Shown here piece by piece: positions 7,700 to 17,291 of a stretch of DNA of 64,000 nt (position 1 is its first letter; every line of letters begins with the position of its first letter). The stretch comes from Cellulomonas cellasea (GTDB lineage: Bacteria; Actinomycetota; Actinomycetes; Actinomycetales; Cellulomonadaceae), in contig NZ_BJLR01000004.1 in the NCBI RefSeq assembly GCF_006538745.1, positions 62,001 through 126,000 of the forward strand, written 5' to 3'. The notes under the pieces are model-generated. The model was not told the origin of the DNA. It did not search any database and worked only from the letters and a program-made list of their open reading frames with translations. The position numbers and the translations under genes were made by a program.

Positions 7700-8676
7700 A
7701 GCTCCGCGGCCAGCCGCGCGACGGCACGCCGCAACGGGCCGCGCCGCAGCGCCGGGCCGGCCGGTCCGCCGCCTCGTTCGCACGCCGCCGCGACCGCCCG
7801 GTCCGCGGGCATGGACACCCCGATCGGGAGGTCCACGACGTGCGCGAGCTCGAGCGCGCTCAGGCCGCCCGGCGCGGGCCCGCGCACGACGAGGCGCACG
7901 TCCTCGACGGACTCGACGAGGGCGGGGCGGAGCGCCAGGGCACCCGCGACCGCCCGCAGGTCGCGCGGGACGACGAGGAGCACGAGCCCGCAGAGCGCGA
8001 GGACCTCGGACCGCTCGGCCACGTCCGCCCGGTCGAGGTCGAGGACGACGTGGTCGACCTCGGCGGCGAGCGCACCGAGCACGTCGCCGACTGCGGCGGA
8101 GGGCGGGGGGCCGGGACGGGCCCGGTCGGCGCTCAGGACGGTGCAGCCCGACCAGCTCGGCAGCAGCGCCACGAGCTCGGCGCCGGCGACCTCGCCGCGC
8201 GCCCCGGCGAGGTCGGGCCAGCGCAGCCCGTCGGCGCCCTCGAGGCCCACGAGCACGTCGACCCCGCCGCCCGCGCGTTCCAGGTCGACGAGCGCCGCCG
8301 ACCCGCGCCGAGCGAGGCGGTGCGCGAGCGCGGCCGCGAACGTCGAGGCTCCCGCACCGCCTCGCGCGCCGACGACGCCCACGACGACGCCGGCGGGACG
8401 CAGCGACCCCGCCCCACCACCGGTCGACCGGACGACGTGGGCACCTGGACCCCGGAGCACGCCCGGCGGCGCGCCGGTCACCTCCGGGTGCGGCCGACCG
8501 TCCCGCACGAGCCCTGCGTGGGCGTGCGACTCCTCCGCGAGCACCCCTGAGCTGGGAGCGAACACGCCGACCTCCTCCGCGTCCGCGGCGGGCCCGACCG
8601 ACCCACTCGCGGTGGCCGATGCTGCACGCCCCGAGCGCCCGGAGACGGCCGCGCTGCCCAGCGGCTCGACTCGCAC
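7696..8676 (-). CDS. ssd: Septum-site-determining-protein-like CpaE/MinD relative (Ssd, Rv3660c-like)
   Basis: This first gene of the tad operon encodes a CpaE/MinD-superfamily protein of the Ssd group, linked in mycobacteria to septum regulation and the dormancy response. The MinD-like fold begins near residue 97 (VVVGVVGARGGAGAS). The deviant Walker A lacks the expected Lys and reads GARGGAGAST. The later VDHVVLDLDRADV and VLLVVPRDLRAVAGA segments match the ATPase sheet. The GTG at 8676 is the most upstream in-frame start that avoids the divergent HAD gene. No good ribosome site is visible, so the start is uncertain. The first 95 residues are low-complexity. The stop overlaps the tadA start. 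Confidence 0.75.
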   Translation of the reverse strand: MRVEPLGSAAVSGRSGRAASATASGSVGPAADAEEVGVFAPSSGVLAEESHAHAGLVRDGRPHPEVTGAPPGVLRGPGAHVVRSTGGGAGSLRPAGVVVGVVGARGGAGASTFAAALAHRLARRGSAALVDLERAGGGVDVLVGLEGADGLRWPDLAGARGEVAGAELVALLPSWSGCTVLSADRARPGPPPSAAVGDVLGALAAEVDHVVLDLDRADVAERSEVLALCGLVLLVVPRDLRAVAGALALRPALVESVEDVRLVVRGPAPGGLSALELAHVVDLPIGVSMPADRAVAAACERGGGPAGPALRRGPLRRAVARLAAEL

Positions 8677-8726
8677 GGGGTCGGAGCGGGCTGGGGGTGG
8701 CCCGGCGGCGCGTCGGTGGCTGCGGC

Positions 8727-8732
8727 TAGGCT
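8727..8732 (+). promoter_or_regulatory. Candidate -10 of the HAD phosphatase gene
   Basis: TAGGCT fits the actinobacterial TANNNT -10 pattern and lies in the 93-bp divergent region between ssd and the HAD gene. It would place the transcript start about 30 nt before the ATG. No clear -35 is visible. Confidence 0.35.
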
Positions 8733-8769
8733 CACCGGCGGCGGGCGACGAGAGGCACCTGGTCAGGTC

Positions 8770-9696
8770 ATGGACGAGAACGGATCGGACGACGCGGTCC
8801 CGGCGGGCTCCGGCACCGCCGGCGACGACGCGCGCGACACCACCCCCGCGACCCTGCCCCCGGCGCAGGCGTCGGCGCACCGGCCGGTGTCGTCGCACCC
8901 CGTCCCCCGGCCCGGCGCCGCAGCGTTCTTCGACCTCGACAAGACGATCATCGCGACGTCGTCGGCCACCGCGTTCTCGCGTCCCTTCCTCGCGGGCGGC
9001 CTGCTGACCCGGCGAGCCGTCGTGCGCACCGCGATCGCGCAGTTCCTCTACCTCGTGGGCGGCGCCGACGCGGTGCAGACCGAGCGGCTGCGCGCGAACC
9101 TGGCGCAGACGGTGACGGGCTGGGACGTCGCGCAGGTGTCCTCGATCGTCGAGGACACGCTGCACGAGTCGATCGACGCCGCGGTCTACGCCGAGGCGGT
9201 CGCCCTCATCGAGGAGCACCACGCCGCCGGGCGTGACGTCGTCGTGGTGTCCGCGTCGGGCGCCGAGGTCGTGCGCCCGATCGCCGCCGTGCTCGGGGCG
9301 GACCACGTCATCGCGACCCGGATGAGCGTCGTCGACGGCCGGTACACCGGGGCGATCGACTTCTACGCGTACGGCGAGAACAAGGCGCTCGCGATCACCG
9401 AGCTCGCGGCCGAGCGGGGCTACGACCTCGCCGCGAGCTACGCGTACTCCGACTCGATCACGGACGCGCCGATGCTCGAGGTCGTCGGGCACGGGTTCGC
9501 GGTGAACCCCGACCGCGCGCTGCGCCGCCTCGCGGCCGAGTCCGGCTGGGGCGTGCTGACGTTCAGCCGGCCCGTCGCGCTGCGCGCGCTCATGACGCCG
9601 CCGCGCACCGTCGTCGCCGGGCTGGCTGCGGCCGCTGCGGTAGCGGTGGGCGTGCTCGCCTGGCACCTGGTGCGCCGGGGTCGTCGCGGCTCCTGA
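8770..9696 (+). CDS. HAD-superfamily IB phosphatase with C-terminal membrane anchor
   Basis: A 308-residue SerB-like HAD-IB hydrolase (Rv3661-like), divergent from ssd as in many actinobacteria. Motif I FFDLDKT supplies the nucleophile pair D55/D57. VVVVSASG is motif II, the Lys of ENKALAI is motif III, and SYAYSDSITDAPML is motif IV. After a helical cap and core, the protein ends in a hydrophobic helix (VVAGLAAAAAVAVGVLAWHLV) and an Arg-rich tail, so it is probably tethered to the inner face of the membrane. The substrate is unknown; small phosphomonoesters or lysophospholipids are plausible from family precedent. The ATG at 8770 was chosen. The first 50 residues are Ala/Pro/Thr-rich. Confidence 0.85.
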   Translation: MDENGSDDAVPAGSGTAGDDARDTTPATLPPAQASAHRPVSSHPVPRPGAAAFFDLDKTIIATSSATAFSRPFLAGGLLTRRAVVRTAIAQFLYLVGGADAVQTERLRANLAQTVTGWDVAQVSSIVEDTLHESIDAAVYAEAVALIEEHHAAGRDVVVVSASGAEVVRPIAAVLGADHVIATRMSVVDGRYTGAIDFYAYGENKALAITELAAERGYDLAASYAYSDSITDAPMLEVVGHGFAVNPDRALRRLAAESGWGVLTFSRPVALRALMTPPRTVVAGLAAAAAVAVGVLAWHLVRRGRRGS

Positions 9697-10099
9697 GCCG
9701 CTGGCCCGTCGGCGTGCGTCGGCGGCACGGAGCCCGTCGGGGACCGGCCTTCCGGGCGACGCCGCCGTGCCCGGTTCGTCCCCCGCGTCCGCGCCTCGGA
9801 CCGGGCGTCCATCCAGTGACCGCCCGGTCGGCGCCGTGACCGGCGCGGACGCCCCCGCTCTTCCCCTGCGCACCGGGCGGGAGTACGAAGGACCCACGAC
9901 AGTCGGACCCGCAGGGGACCCACGCGCGATCGTCCACGCATAGGACACGTCGACCGGGCTCGCCCGTAGCGACGACGCAGTTGCACGCCTGCTACCCCTC
10001 CGGTCCGTTGTTCGGCGACGGCGTCCTCACGGGCGCCGTCGTCCATGTCCGGCCGCCCGCCGGCCCCTCCCGCACCGCCGCAGTCGCCGTGCGTCCGCC
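9697..10099. other. Gap between convergent HAD and Fic-like genes, no supported gene
   Basis: About 400 bp lie between two genes that converge. On the minus strand a GGAGGGG stretch (about 9998-10004) is followed by a GTG and an Arg-rich open frame. No homologous family is recognised and composition does not favour coding. An AT-richer patch lies around 9935-9990. I see no clear terminator hairpin. Confidence 0.5.
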
Positions 10100-11047
10100 T
10101 CAACCGCCGGTCGTGAGCCGTCCCGCGAGCACCGCGTCCGCGACCGTCCGGGCCTCGCGCGCCCCGTCGACCGCGCCGCGGGCGCAGAACGCGACCCAGC
10201 CCGCGAGGCCGTCGGGCGTGCCGGTCGCGAAGCCGGCAGCCGCGGACAGGTACGGGTTGGGCGCCGACGACCACGCCTGCTCGGGGACGAGCGAGCCGGT
10301 CGGGTCGAGTCCGCGAGAGGTGAGCACGAGCCGCGACAGCGCGCGGGCGACGAGCCCGTTGCCCGCGACGAAGGGCCGCAGCGCGAGCACCTCCCCGTGC
10401 ACGACGGCCGCGACCACCAGCGCGGGCGCTCGCGTCTCGCGCAGCACCCGGTTGAGCAGGTCGAGCCGGCCGGCGACCTCCGCGCCCGACGGCGCCGCGC
10501 CGAGACCGCGCAGGTCGAGCGGCACCTGCGTGGTGCGCAGGCGGCCGAGGTCGTCGTCGGCGACCCAGCCGCGTCCGGCCGCGGCGTGCAACCGCGCGGC
10601 GAGCTGACCGAACGGCGGGAGCGCCGCGGCGCCGCGCGCCCCGAGCTCGGGCATGAGCCGCTCGACCTCGGCCGCGACCCGGAGCGCCCCGGCCGCGACG
10701 GCGACGTCGGGGGCCGACCGGGCGCCCGGTGCGGGCTCGGCGGCCGCCTGCGGCGCGAGGCCGGGCGCGGCCGTGCCCCGCGGGTCGCGACCGGGTCCCT
10801 CGCCCACGGCGAGCGCCCGCACCACGTCGAGCGGCACCCGCGCGCCGTCGAGCGCCGCGCTGCCGCGCGCGGATCGCAGGCCGGCCTCGGCCCGCACCTC
10901 GCGCCAGCGCCGCCGGTACGCCTCGTGCCAGCGCAGCTCCTCGCACGCGCGCCGCGCGGCGTCGACGGACTCCGCGACGCCGGGCAGCGCCGCGACGCCG
11001 GCGAGCGGGTCGTCGGCGAGGGTCCTGGGGGCGGCCGGCTCGTGCAC
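10100..11047 (-). CDS. Degenerate Fic-like protein (Rv3662c-type conserved actinobacterial protein)
   Basis: A 315-residue protein in the syntenic position of Rv3662c. The region HGEVLALRPFVAGNGLVARALSRL resembles the Fic core HxFx(D/E)GNGRxxR. The catalytic His is not in its usual position and the usual GNGR Arg is Leu (GNGL), so AMP transfer is doubtful. Upstream helices (SARGSAALDGARVPLDVVRAL) resemble the Fic-type inhibitory segment. A Pro/Ala linker sits near residues 85-110. The GTG start at 11047 fits the beginning of conservation. Databases often give such proteins the label oxidoreductase without evidence. The function is unknown; a structural or regulatory Fic pseudoenzyme is my inference. 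Confidence 0.6.
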   Translation of the reverse strand: MHEPAAPRTLADDPLAGVAALPGVAESVDAARRACEELRWHEAYRRRWREVRAEAGLRSARGSAALDGARVPLDVVRALAVGEGPGRDPRGTAAPGLAPQAAAEPAPGARSAPDVAVAAGALRVAAEVERLMPELGARGAAALPPFGQLAARLHAAAGRGWVADDDLGRLRTTQVPLDLRGLGAAPSGAEVAGRLDLLNRVLRETRAPALVVAAVVHGEVLALRPFVAGNGLVARALSRLVLTSRGLDPTGSLVPEQAWSSAPNPYLSAAAGFATGTPDGLAGWVAFCARGAVDGAREARTVADAVLAGRLTTGG

Positions 11048-11249
11048 GGCGTCACCCTACGGCGCGTCGTCGGCCCGCCGGCCGCCGCGGGCGCCCACCA
11101 CGCCACGGTGCAGCGCGACACCCGGGCCGGACGGGTCCGCGCTCCGTCAACCGCCCCCAGCCCACGCGCCACGCCCTGCCCTGCATGTCCCGACCGCACC
11201 CCCGCCACGCCGCACCCCGCCTCGACCGACGACGACGCCGAGGACCGGA

Positions 11250-11255
11250 CACAAT
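11250..11255 (+). promoter_or_regulatory. Candidate -10 for a leaderless malic enzyme transcript
   Basis: CACAAT ends six bases before the ATG at 11262, the spacing at which transcription would begin at the start codon. No ribosome site precedes the ATG, consistent with a leaderless mRNA. Confidence 0.45.
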
Positions 11256-11261
11256 GGCGGC

Positions 11262-12674
<1,413 letters not shown>

Positions 12675-13936
12675 CGGCCGCCCGCCGCCCGCCCGCCGTG
12701 AGCGCCTGACCGAGCACCGCGACGCCGATGACGGCAGCCGAGACGACGGGCAGCGCCCCGATCCCCCCGCCGGCGACGACGGCGGAGGCCAGACCCGCAC
12801 CGGCGGCGACCCCGAGGTTGAACAGCACCGGGATGAGCGCACCGGCGAGCGTGCGCCGGCCCGGTCCGGCGAGCCGGAGGATCAGCGTCTGCGCGAGCGC
12901 CGGGAGCGCCCCGGACACGGCGCCCCACAGCACGACGACGGTCACCCCGACGACGGGGTGGGCGTCGACGAGCGTCAGGGCGAGCACCGCGCCCGCGGTG
13001 GCGAGCGAGCTGAGCAGGAGCGCGGCCGAGGTGCGCGTGCCGTAGCGGCCGGCCGCCGCGATGCCCAGCGCCGAGGCGGTCCCGAACACCAGCAGCAGGG
13101 TCGCCGTCCCGCCGGGCAGCGCCGCCGCGGGCCGCTCCGTGAGCCGGGTGATGTAGGTGAAGGCGCCGTAGTGCCCGACCAGCACGAGGGCGACCAGCGC
13201 CGTCACGACGAGCATCGGGTCGGTGACCACGCGCGGGCGCCGGGCGCCGTCCGGACGGGCCGCGGGACCACGCGGTGCCGCGGCGGGGCGCGCCGCCGCG
13301 GGGTGCGGTGCGGCGACGACGACGGCGCGCACGAGCACGGCCGCGACGAGCGCGAGCCCGCCGAGCACTCCGAACGGCACCCGCCAGCTCGTGGCGACGC
13401 CGACCAGGCTCGCGCCGGAGGTGCCGAGCACGGTTCCCAGGGTCGCGCCGCCGAGCACCACCGCGACGGCGGGGGCGAGCCGGGAGTCGGGGACGATGTC
13501 GGCGGTGTGCGCGTTGATCGTGGCCCACAGCAGGCCCACGGCGAGCGCCCCGACGAGCCGGGCACCGACCATCCACCCGTAGTCGGGCGCCGCGGCGCTC
13601 AGCCCGCTCGACGCGGCGAGGAGCACGAGCGCGGCGGCGACGACGGTCCGCCGGTCCCGGCGCGCGACGAGCCGCACCAGCGGGAAGCTCGCGACGACCA
13701 CGACGCCCGCCCAGAGGGACACGAGGAGCCCGACGCGGGGCGCGTCGACGCCGAGGCCCGCGGCGAGCTGCGGCAGGAGCGCCGTCGGCAGCATCTCCGC
13801 GGTCACCATGAGGAACGCGGCGGCCCCGAGCACGACCAGCGACGGCCACGGGAGCGGGTCCGCCGGCCGCGGGTCGGCGGACGCGGAGGCGGCCGGGGAC
13901 GGGTGCTGCACGGACCTCGCGTCGCTCATGTCTCGG

Positions 13937-13968
13937 ACGCTAAACTCTGACACTGATGTCAATGTCAA
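13937..13968 (-). promoter_or_regulatory. MerR-type promoter: 20-bp spacer with internal palindrome
   Basis: On the minus strand TTGACA (13968-13963) and TAGCGT (13942-13937) are separated by 20 bp, the long spacing typical of MerR-activated promoters. Inside the spacer is the palindrome TGACACTGATGTCA (13948-13961, plus-strand reading), with TGACA/TGTCA arms. The predicted start point falls at the MFS ATG (13929). Confidence 0.75.
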
Positions 13969-13986
13969 GCCCGGAGGCCCCCGCAC

Positions 13987-14361
13987 ATGAAGATCGGCGA
14001 GCTCGCCGCCCGGGCCGGGGTGTCGCCGCGCCTCGTGCGGTACTACGAGCAGCAGGAGCTGCTGGCACCGGCGCGCTCGGCCAACGGCTACCGCAGCTAC
14101 ACCGAGGAGCACGTCGAGCGGGTCGAGCGCATCGCCGGCCTCGTGCAGTCCGGCCTCCCGACCCGCCTCGTCAAGGTGCTGCTCGACATGGAGGACGCGG
14201 CCGCCGCCGAGCACCCGACGTGCCCGCGCACGGTCGCCGAGCTGCTCGCGCACGAGCTGAGCGGGCTCGAGGACCGCATCCGCTGCCTGACGCGGAGCCG
14301 CGACACGATCCGCGAGTTCCTGGTGCGGACCGAGCACCAGGCCGTGCTCTCCGAGGGCTGA
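13987..14361 (+). CDS. MerR-family transcriptional regulator
   Basis: A 124-residue one-component regulator. The winged helix-turn-helix (KIGELAARAGVSPRLVRYYEQQELL, then NGYRSYTEEHVERV) occupies residues 1-65. A dimerisation helix follows (LSGLEDRIRCLTRSRDTIREFL). It carries two Cys residues (PTCPRT and IRCLTR) but no obvious metal-binding C-terminal loop, so the ligand is unknown. GGAGG lies just upstream of the ATG. It reads away from the MFS gene and should bind the palindrome at 13948-13961 to activate that gene and repress itself. Confidence 0.9.
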   Translation: MKIGELAARAGVSPRLVRYYEQQELLAPARSANGYRSYTEEHVERVERIAGLVQSGLPTRLVKVLLDMEDAAAAEHPTCPRTVAELLAHELSGLEDRIRCLTRSRDTIREFLVRTEHQAVLSEG

Positions 14362-14376
14362 GCCCCACCGCACCCC

Positions 14377-15024
14377 TCAGCCGGTCAGCGCCGCCTCGAC
14401 GCGGTCGAGCAGCGCGTCGATCGTCTCGTGGTCGTACCGCTCCGCGCGCCACCCGGCCGCGCGGAACCGGACGGTGCGGACCTCGTGGGCGGTCAGCTCG
14501 GGGAGCACGCCGCGGCGCCGGTCCTCCAGGGCGCGGGCCGCGCGCTCGAGGAACGCGTCGACGTCCGCGGTCACGTATCCCGAGCCGCGGCGCGTCACCG
14601 GGGGGACCGACGCCCGCAGGGTCGCCGCGTCGATCCCGCGCGCGGCGGCGTACGCCTCGAGCACCGTCCGCGGGCCGCGCGGGCCAGGCTGCGCGTGCTC
14701 GCCGTGCAGCCTGTGCTGGCCGGGCTGGCCGGGCGCGCTCTCGTGGGCGGACCGGGCCGCCTCCGCGAGCGCCTCGGCGACGAGGTCGAGGAAGTCGTCG
14801 ACCTCGTCCTGGTCGTAGCCCTCGCGGAACTTCGTCGGTCGGAACCGCACCGCCTCGACGTGCTCGGGCGTGAGCGGCGCCTCGGGCGGCCGGCCCGCCG
14901 CGAACGCCCCGAGCGTCGTCGCGACCCGTTCCAGGAACGCGTCGACCTCGTCGGGGTCGTAGCCCTCGCGGAACGAGGTGCGGGTGAACCGCACCTCCCG
15001 CACGTCGCCGGCCGACAGCGTCAC
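14377..15024 (-). CDS. DivIVA-repeat protein
   Basis: A 215-residue protein built from repeated DivIVA-like membrane-curvature motifs. FTRTSFREGYDPDEVDAFLERV lies near residue 13, FRPTKFREGYDQDEVDDFLDLV near 60, SGYVTADVDAFLERAARAL near 150, and a weaker WRAERYDHETIDALLDRV near 195. Such proteins localise to curved membranes and scaffold polar growth or division. A Gly/Pro/His-rich linker separates the second and third units. GAGAGGAG six bases before the GTG supports this start. Coiled coils typical of Wag31 are absent, so this is an accessory DivIVA-domain protein and not the main one. It converges on the MerR gene. Confidence 0.82.
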   Translation of the reverse strand: MTLSAGDVREVRFTRTSFREGYDPDEVDAFLERVATTLGAFAAGRPPEAPLTPEHVEAVRFRPTKFREGYDQDEVDDFLDLVAEALAEAARSAHESAPGQPGQHRLHGEHAQPGPRGPRTVLEAYAAARGIDAATLRASVPPVTRRGSGYVTADVDAFLERAARALEDRRRGVLPELTAHEVRTVRFRAAGWRAERYDHETIDALLDRVEAALTG

Positions 15025-15112
15025 GGCGGCTCCTCTCGCGCTGGGTGGTCGTCCGATCCTGCCAGCCGCACCCGGCGACGGCAGGACCGGGCGCCACCCG
15101 CGCGCCGGCGTG

Positions 15113-16180
15113 TCAGCCCCAGGCACGCCCGTACTGCGGCGGGGTGAGCGCCGTCGCGTCGACCCCGAGCTCGTGCGCGGCACGCAGCGGCCACGACGCG
15201 TCGCGCAGCGCCACGCGCCCGAGCAGCACGGCGTCCGCGGCGCCGTCGACGAGCACCTGCTCGGCCTGGTGCGCGGTCGTGATGAGCCCGACGGCCGCGA
15301 CCGGGACGCCCGACGCCTCGCGCACGGCCCGCGCGGCCGGCACCTGGTAGCCGGGGCCGACGGGGATCGGCGCCGGGACGTTGCCGCCGGTCGAGACGTC
15401 GACGAGGTCCACGCCGTGCCCCGCGAGCTCCTTCGCGACGAGCCCGACCTCCTCGACCGTGAGGCCGCCCTCGGCCCAGTCCGTCGCGGAGAAGCGCACG
15501 AGCAGCGGCTTGTCGTCGGGCCAGACGGCCCGGACGGCGTCGGTCGTCTCGACGAGGAGCCGCGAACGGTTCTCGAGCGAGCCGCCGTACTCGTCGGTGC
15601 GCGTGTTCGACAGCGGCGAGAGGAACTCGTGCAGCAGGTACCCGTGCGCGGCGTGCAGCTCGACGACGTCGAACCCGGCGGCGAGGGCACGGCCGGCCGC
15701 GGCGGCGAACTGGCCGGGCACCGCCTCGACCTGCGCGTCCGTCAGCTCGGCGGGGGCCTCGAGCCCCGGGTAGGCGACGGCGGACGGCCCGACGCTCGTC
15801 CACCCGCCCTCGGACGCGGGCACGGTGCCCCGGCCGGCGGCGAACGGCGAGTACGTCGAGGCCTTGCGCCCGGCGTGCGCGAGCTGGACCCCCGAGTACG
15901 AGCCGCGGGCTCGCACGAAGTCGGTGATGCGCGACCACGCGGCGACCTGCGCGTCGTTCCACAGCCCGGTGTCCTGCGGGCTGATCCGGCCCTCGGGGAC
16001 GACCGCCGTCGCCTCGGCGATCACGAGCCCGAACCCGCCGGCCGCGCGCGCGCCGAGGTGCACGAGGTGCCAGTCGTCCGGCAGCCCGTCGGTCGCGGAG
16101 TACTGGCACATGGGGGCGAGCCAGGCGCGGTTCGGGAACGTGGTGCCGCGCAGGGTCAGCGGCTCGAAGAGGAGGGTCAC
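15113..16180 (-). CDS. NADH:flavin oxidoreductase, old yellow enzyme (YqjM-like)
   Basis: An FMN-dependent ene-reductase of 355 residues that reduces activated C=C bonds with NAD(P)H. Family marks are LFEPLTLRGTTFPNRAWLAPMCQYSA at the N-terminus (Cys is the YqjM-type redox tuner), GVQLAHAGRKAS, the substrate-binding HAAHGYLLHEFLSPLSNTRTDEYGG box, and the FMN phosphate site near the C-terminus (GAADAVLLGRVALRDASWPL). The GTG at 16180 follows a GGAG-like region and matches the usual N-terminus. It is divergent from the formate/nitrite channel, and a candidate activator box (16228-16241) lies between the two. A stress- or oxygen-linked role is inference. Confidence 0.92.
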   Translation of the reverse strand: MTLLFEPLTLRGTTFPNRAWLAPMCQYSATDGLPDDWHLVHLGARAAGGFGLVIAEATAVVPEGRISPQDTGLWNDAQVAAWSRITDFVRARGSYSGVQLAHAGRKASTYSPFAAGRGTVPASEGGWTSVGPSAVAYPGLEAPAELTDAQVEAVPGQFAAAAGRALAAGFDVVELHAAHGYLLHEFLSPLSNTRTDEYGGSLENRSRLLVETTDAVRAVWPDDKPLLVRFSATDWAEGGLTVEEVGLVAKELAGHGVDLVDVSTGGNVPAPIPVGPGYQVPAARAVREASGVPVAAVGLITTAHQAEQVLVDGAADAVLLGRVALRDASWPLRAAHELGVDATALTPPQYGRAWG

Positions 16181-16227
16181 GGCCACCGCAACGCCCGGAC
16201 GCGCGACGCGATTCCCCGGGTCGTGCC

Positions 16228-16241
16228 CGGGCTTTCGTCCC
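16228..16241. promoter_or_regulatory. DosR/DevR-like box in the OYE / formate-nitrite channel divergent region
   Basis: The sequence CGGGCTTTCGTCCC matches the GGGACTTTNGNCCC type of DosR box at most positions. It shares GG(A/G)CTTTCGTCC with the box at 18037 upstream of acs. It lies 36 bp before the channel ATG and 48 bp before the oxidoreductase GTG. Confidence 0.45.
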
Positions 16242-16276
16242 AGGGCCGACGCCGCGGAGGGCGGCACGCTGGACGC

Positions 16277-17242
16277 ATGCTCACGATCGCCGAGGCGACG
16301 GACCACCACGCGCAGGCCGCGGTCGCCAAGACCACGCTCGCGCGACGCCCGCTCCCCTACCTCGTCCAGACCATGCTCGCCGGCGCGTACATCGGCATCG
16401 GCGTGGTGATCCTGACGACCGCGGGCGGCCCGCTCGCGGTCGCGGGGTCCCCGTGGGCGCCGCTCGTGCAGGGCCTCGTCTTCGGGGTCGCGCTGGCCGT
16501 CGTCGTGGTCGCCGGGGGCGAGCTCGCGACGTCCGCCATGATGATCCTGACCCAGGGCGCGATGCGCGGCACGGTCTCCTGGGGCCGCGCCGGGGCGACG
16601 CTGCTGGCGTGCCTCGCCGGCAACCTGCTGGGCGCGATGGTGTTCGCGACGGTCGTGCACCTGTCCGGCGCGCTCGGCCCGTCCACCGCCGCCGGGCAGA
16701 CGATCGCCCGGATCATCGAGCACAAGGCCGCCGAGACCGGGACGCAGCTGTTCTTCCGCGGCGTCCTGTGCAACCTCATGGTGTGCCTCGCGGTGTGGTG
16801 CGCGGCGCGACTGCGCAGCGAGGGCGCGCGCCTGGTGATGATCTTCGCGTGCGTCGCGGTCTTCATCACCTCGGGGTTCGAGCACGTGGTCGCGAACATG
16901 ACGACGTTCTCGTTCGGCCTGCTCGGCGGGCTGCCGGGCGCGACGTGGCTCGAGTTCGCGCGCAACGTCAGCCTCGTCGGCCTCGGCAACCTCGTCGGCG
17001 GCGGCCTGCTGGTCGGCGCGGCGTACGCGTACAGCGCGCGGCCGGCCACCGGGCTGCTCGCCGCGTCGCTCCCGCCGGCCGCGCCCGCGCCGGTGCCCCC
17101 GGCGGCGCCCGTCCGCGTCGAGCCCGCCGTCGCGGGCGTCGGCCCGGTCGTCGCCGTCCCGAACCCCGACGTCCAGGGCGGCGACGCGCGCACGACGCCC
17201 GGTGCGGCGCCGCGCGAGGTGCGGGAGCCCGCCCTACCGTGA
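16277..17242 (+). CDS. Formate/nitrite transporter (FNT) family channel
   Basis: A pentameric aquaporin-like channel for formate, nitrite or related small anions, 321 residues. Six hydrophobic helices are visible. The N-terminus reads LPYLVQTMLAGAYIGIGVVI. The conserved GNLLGA motif follows (LACLAGNLLGAMVFATVV). FFRGVLCNLMVCLAVW and SGFEHVVANMTTFSFGLL give the signature Asn, His and Cys positions. A Pro/Ala/Val-rich tail of about 70 residues after the last helix is longer than in FocA/NirC. The ATG at 16277 was chosen. A DosR-like box upstream suggests induction under low oxygen or nitric oxide. Confidence 0.92.
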   Translation: MLTIAEATDHHAQAAVAKTTLARRPLPYLVQTMLAGAYIGIGVVILTTAGGPLAVAGSPWAPLVQGLVFGVALAVVVVAGGELATSAMMILTQGAMRGTVSWGRAGATLLACLAGNLLGAMVFATVVHLSGALGPSTAAGQTIARIIEHKAAETGTQLFFRGVLCNLMVCLAVWCAARLRSEGARLVMIFACVAVFITSGFEHVVANMTTFSFGLLGGLPGATWLEFARNVSLVGLGNLVGGGLLVGAAYAYSARPATGLLAASLPPAAPAPVPPAAPVRVEPAVAGVGPVVAVPNPDVQGGDARTTPGAAPREVREPALP

Positions 17243-17291
17243 GTCCGGACGGTGCCGCTCGACGGCGCTGCTGACGCACGAAGGAGCGGCG

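Noticed and set aside
9697-10099. Short Arg-rich minus-strand frame after a GGAGGGG stretch
   Set aside because: No recognisable family and biased composition. Overlapping frames in all phases are equally open.
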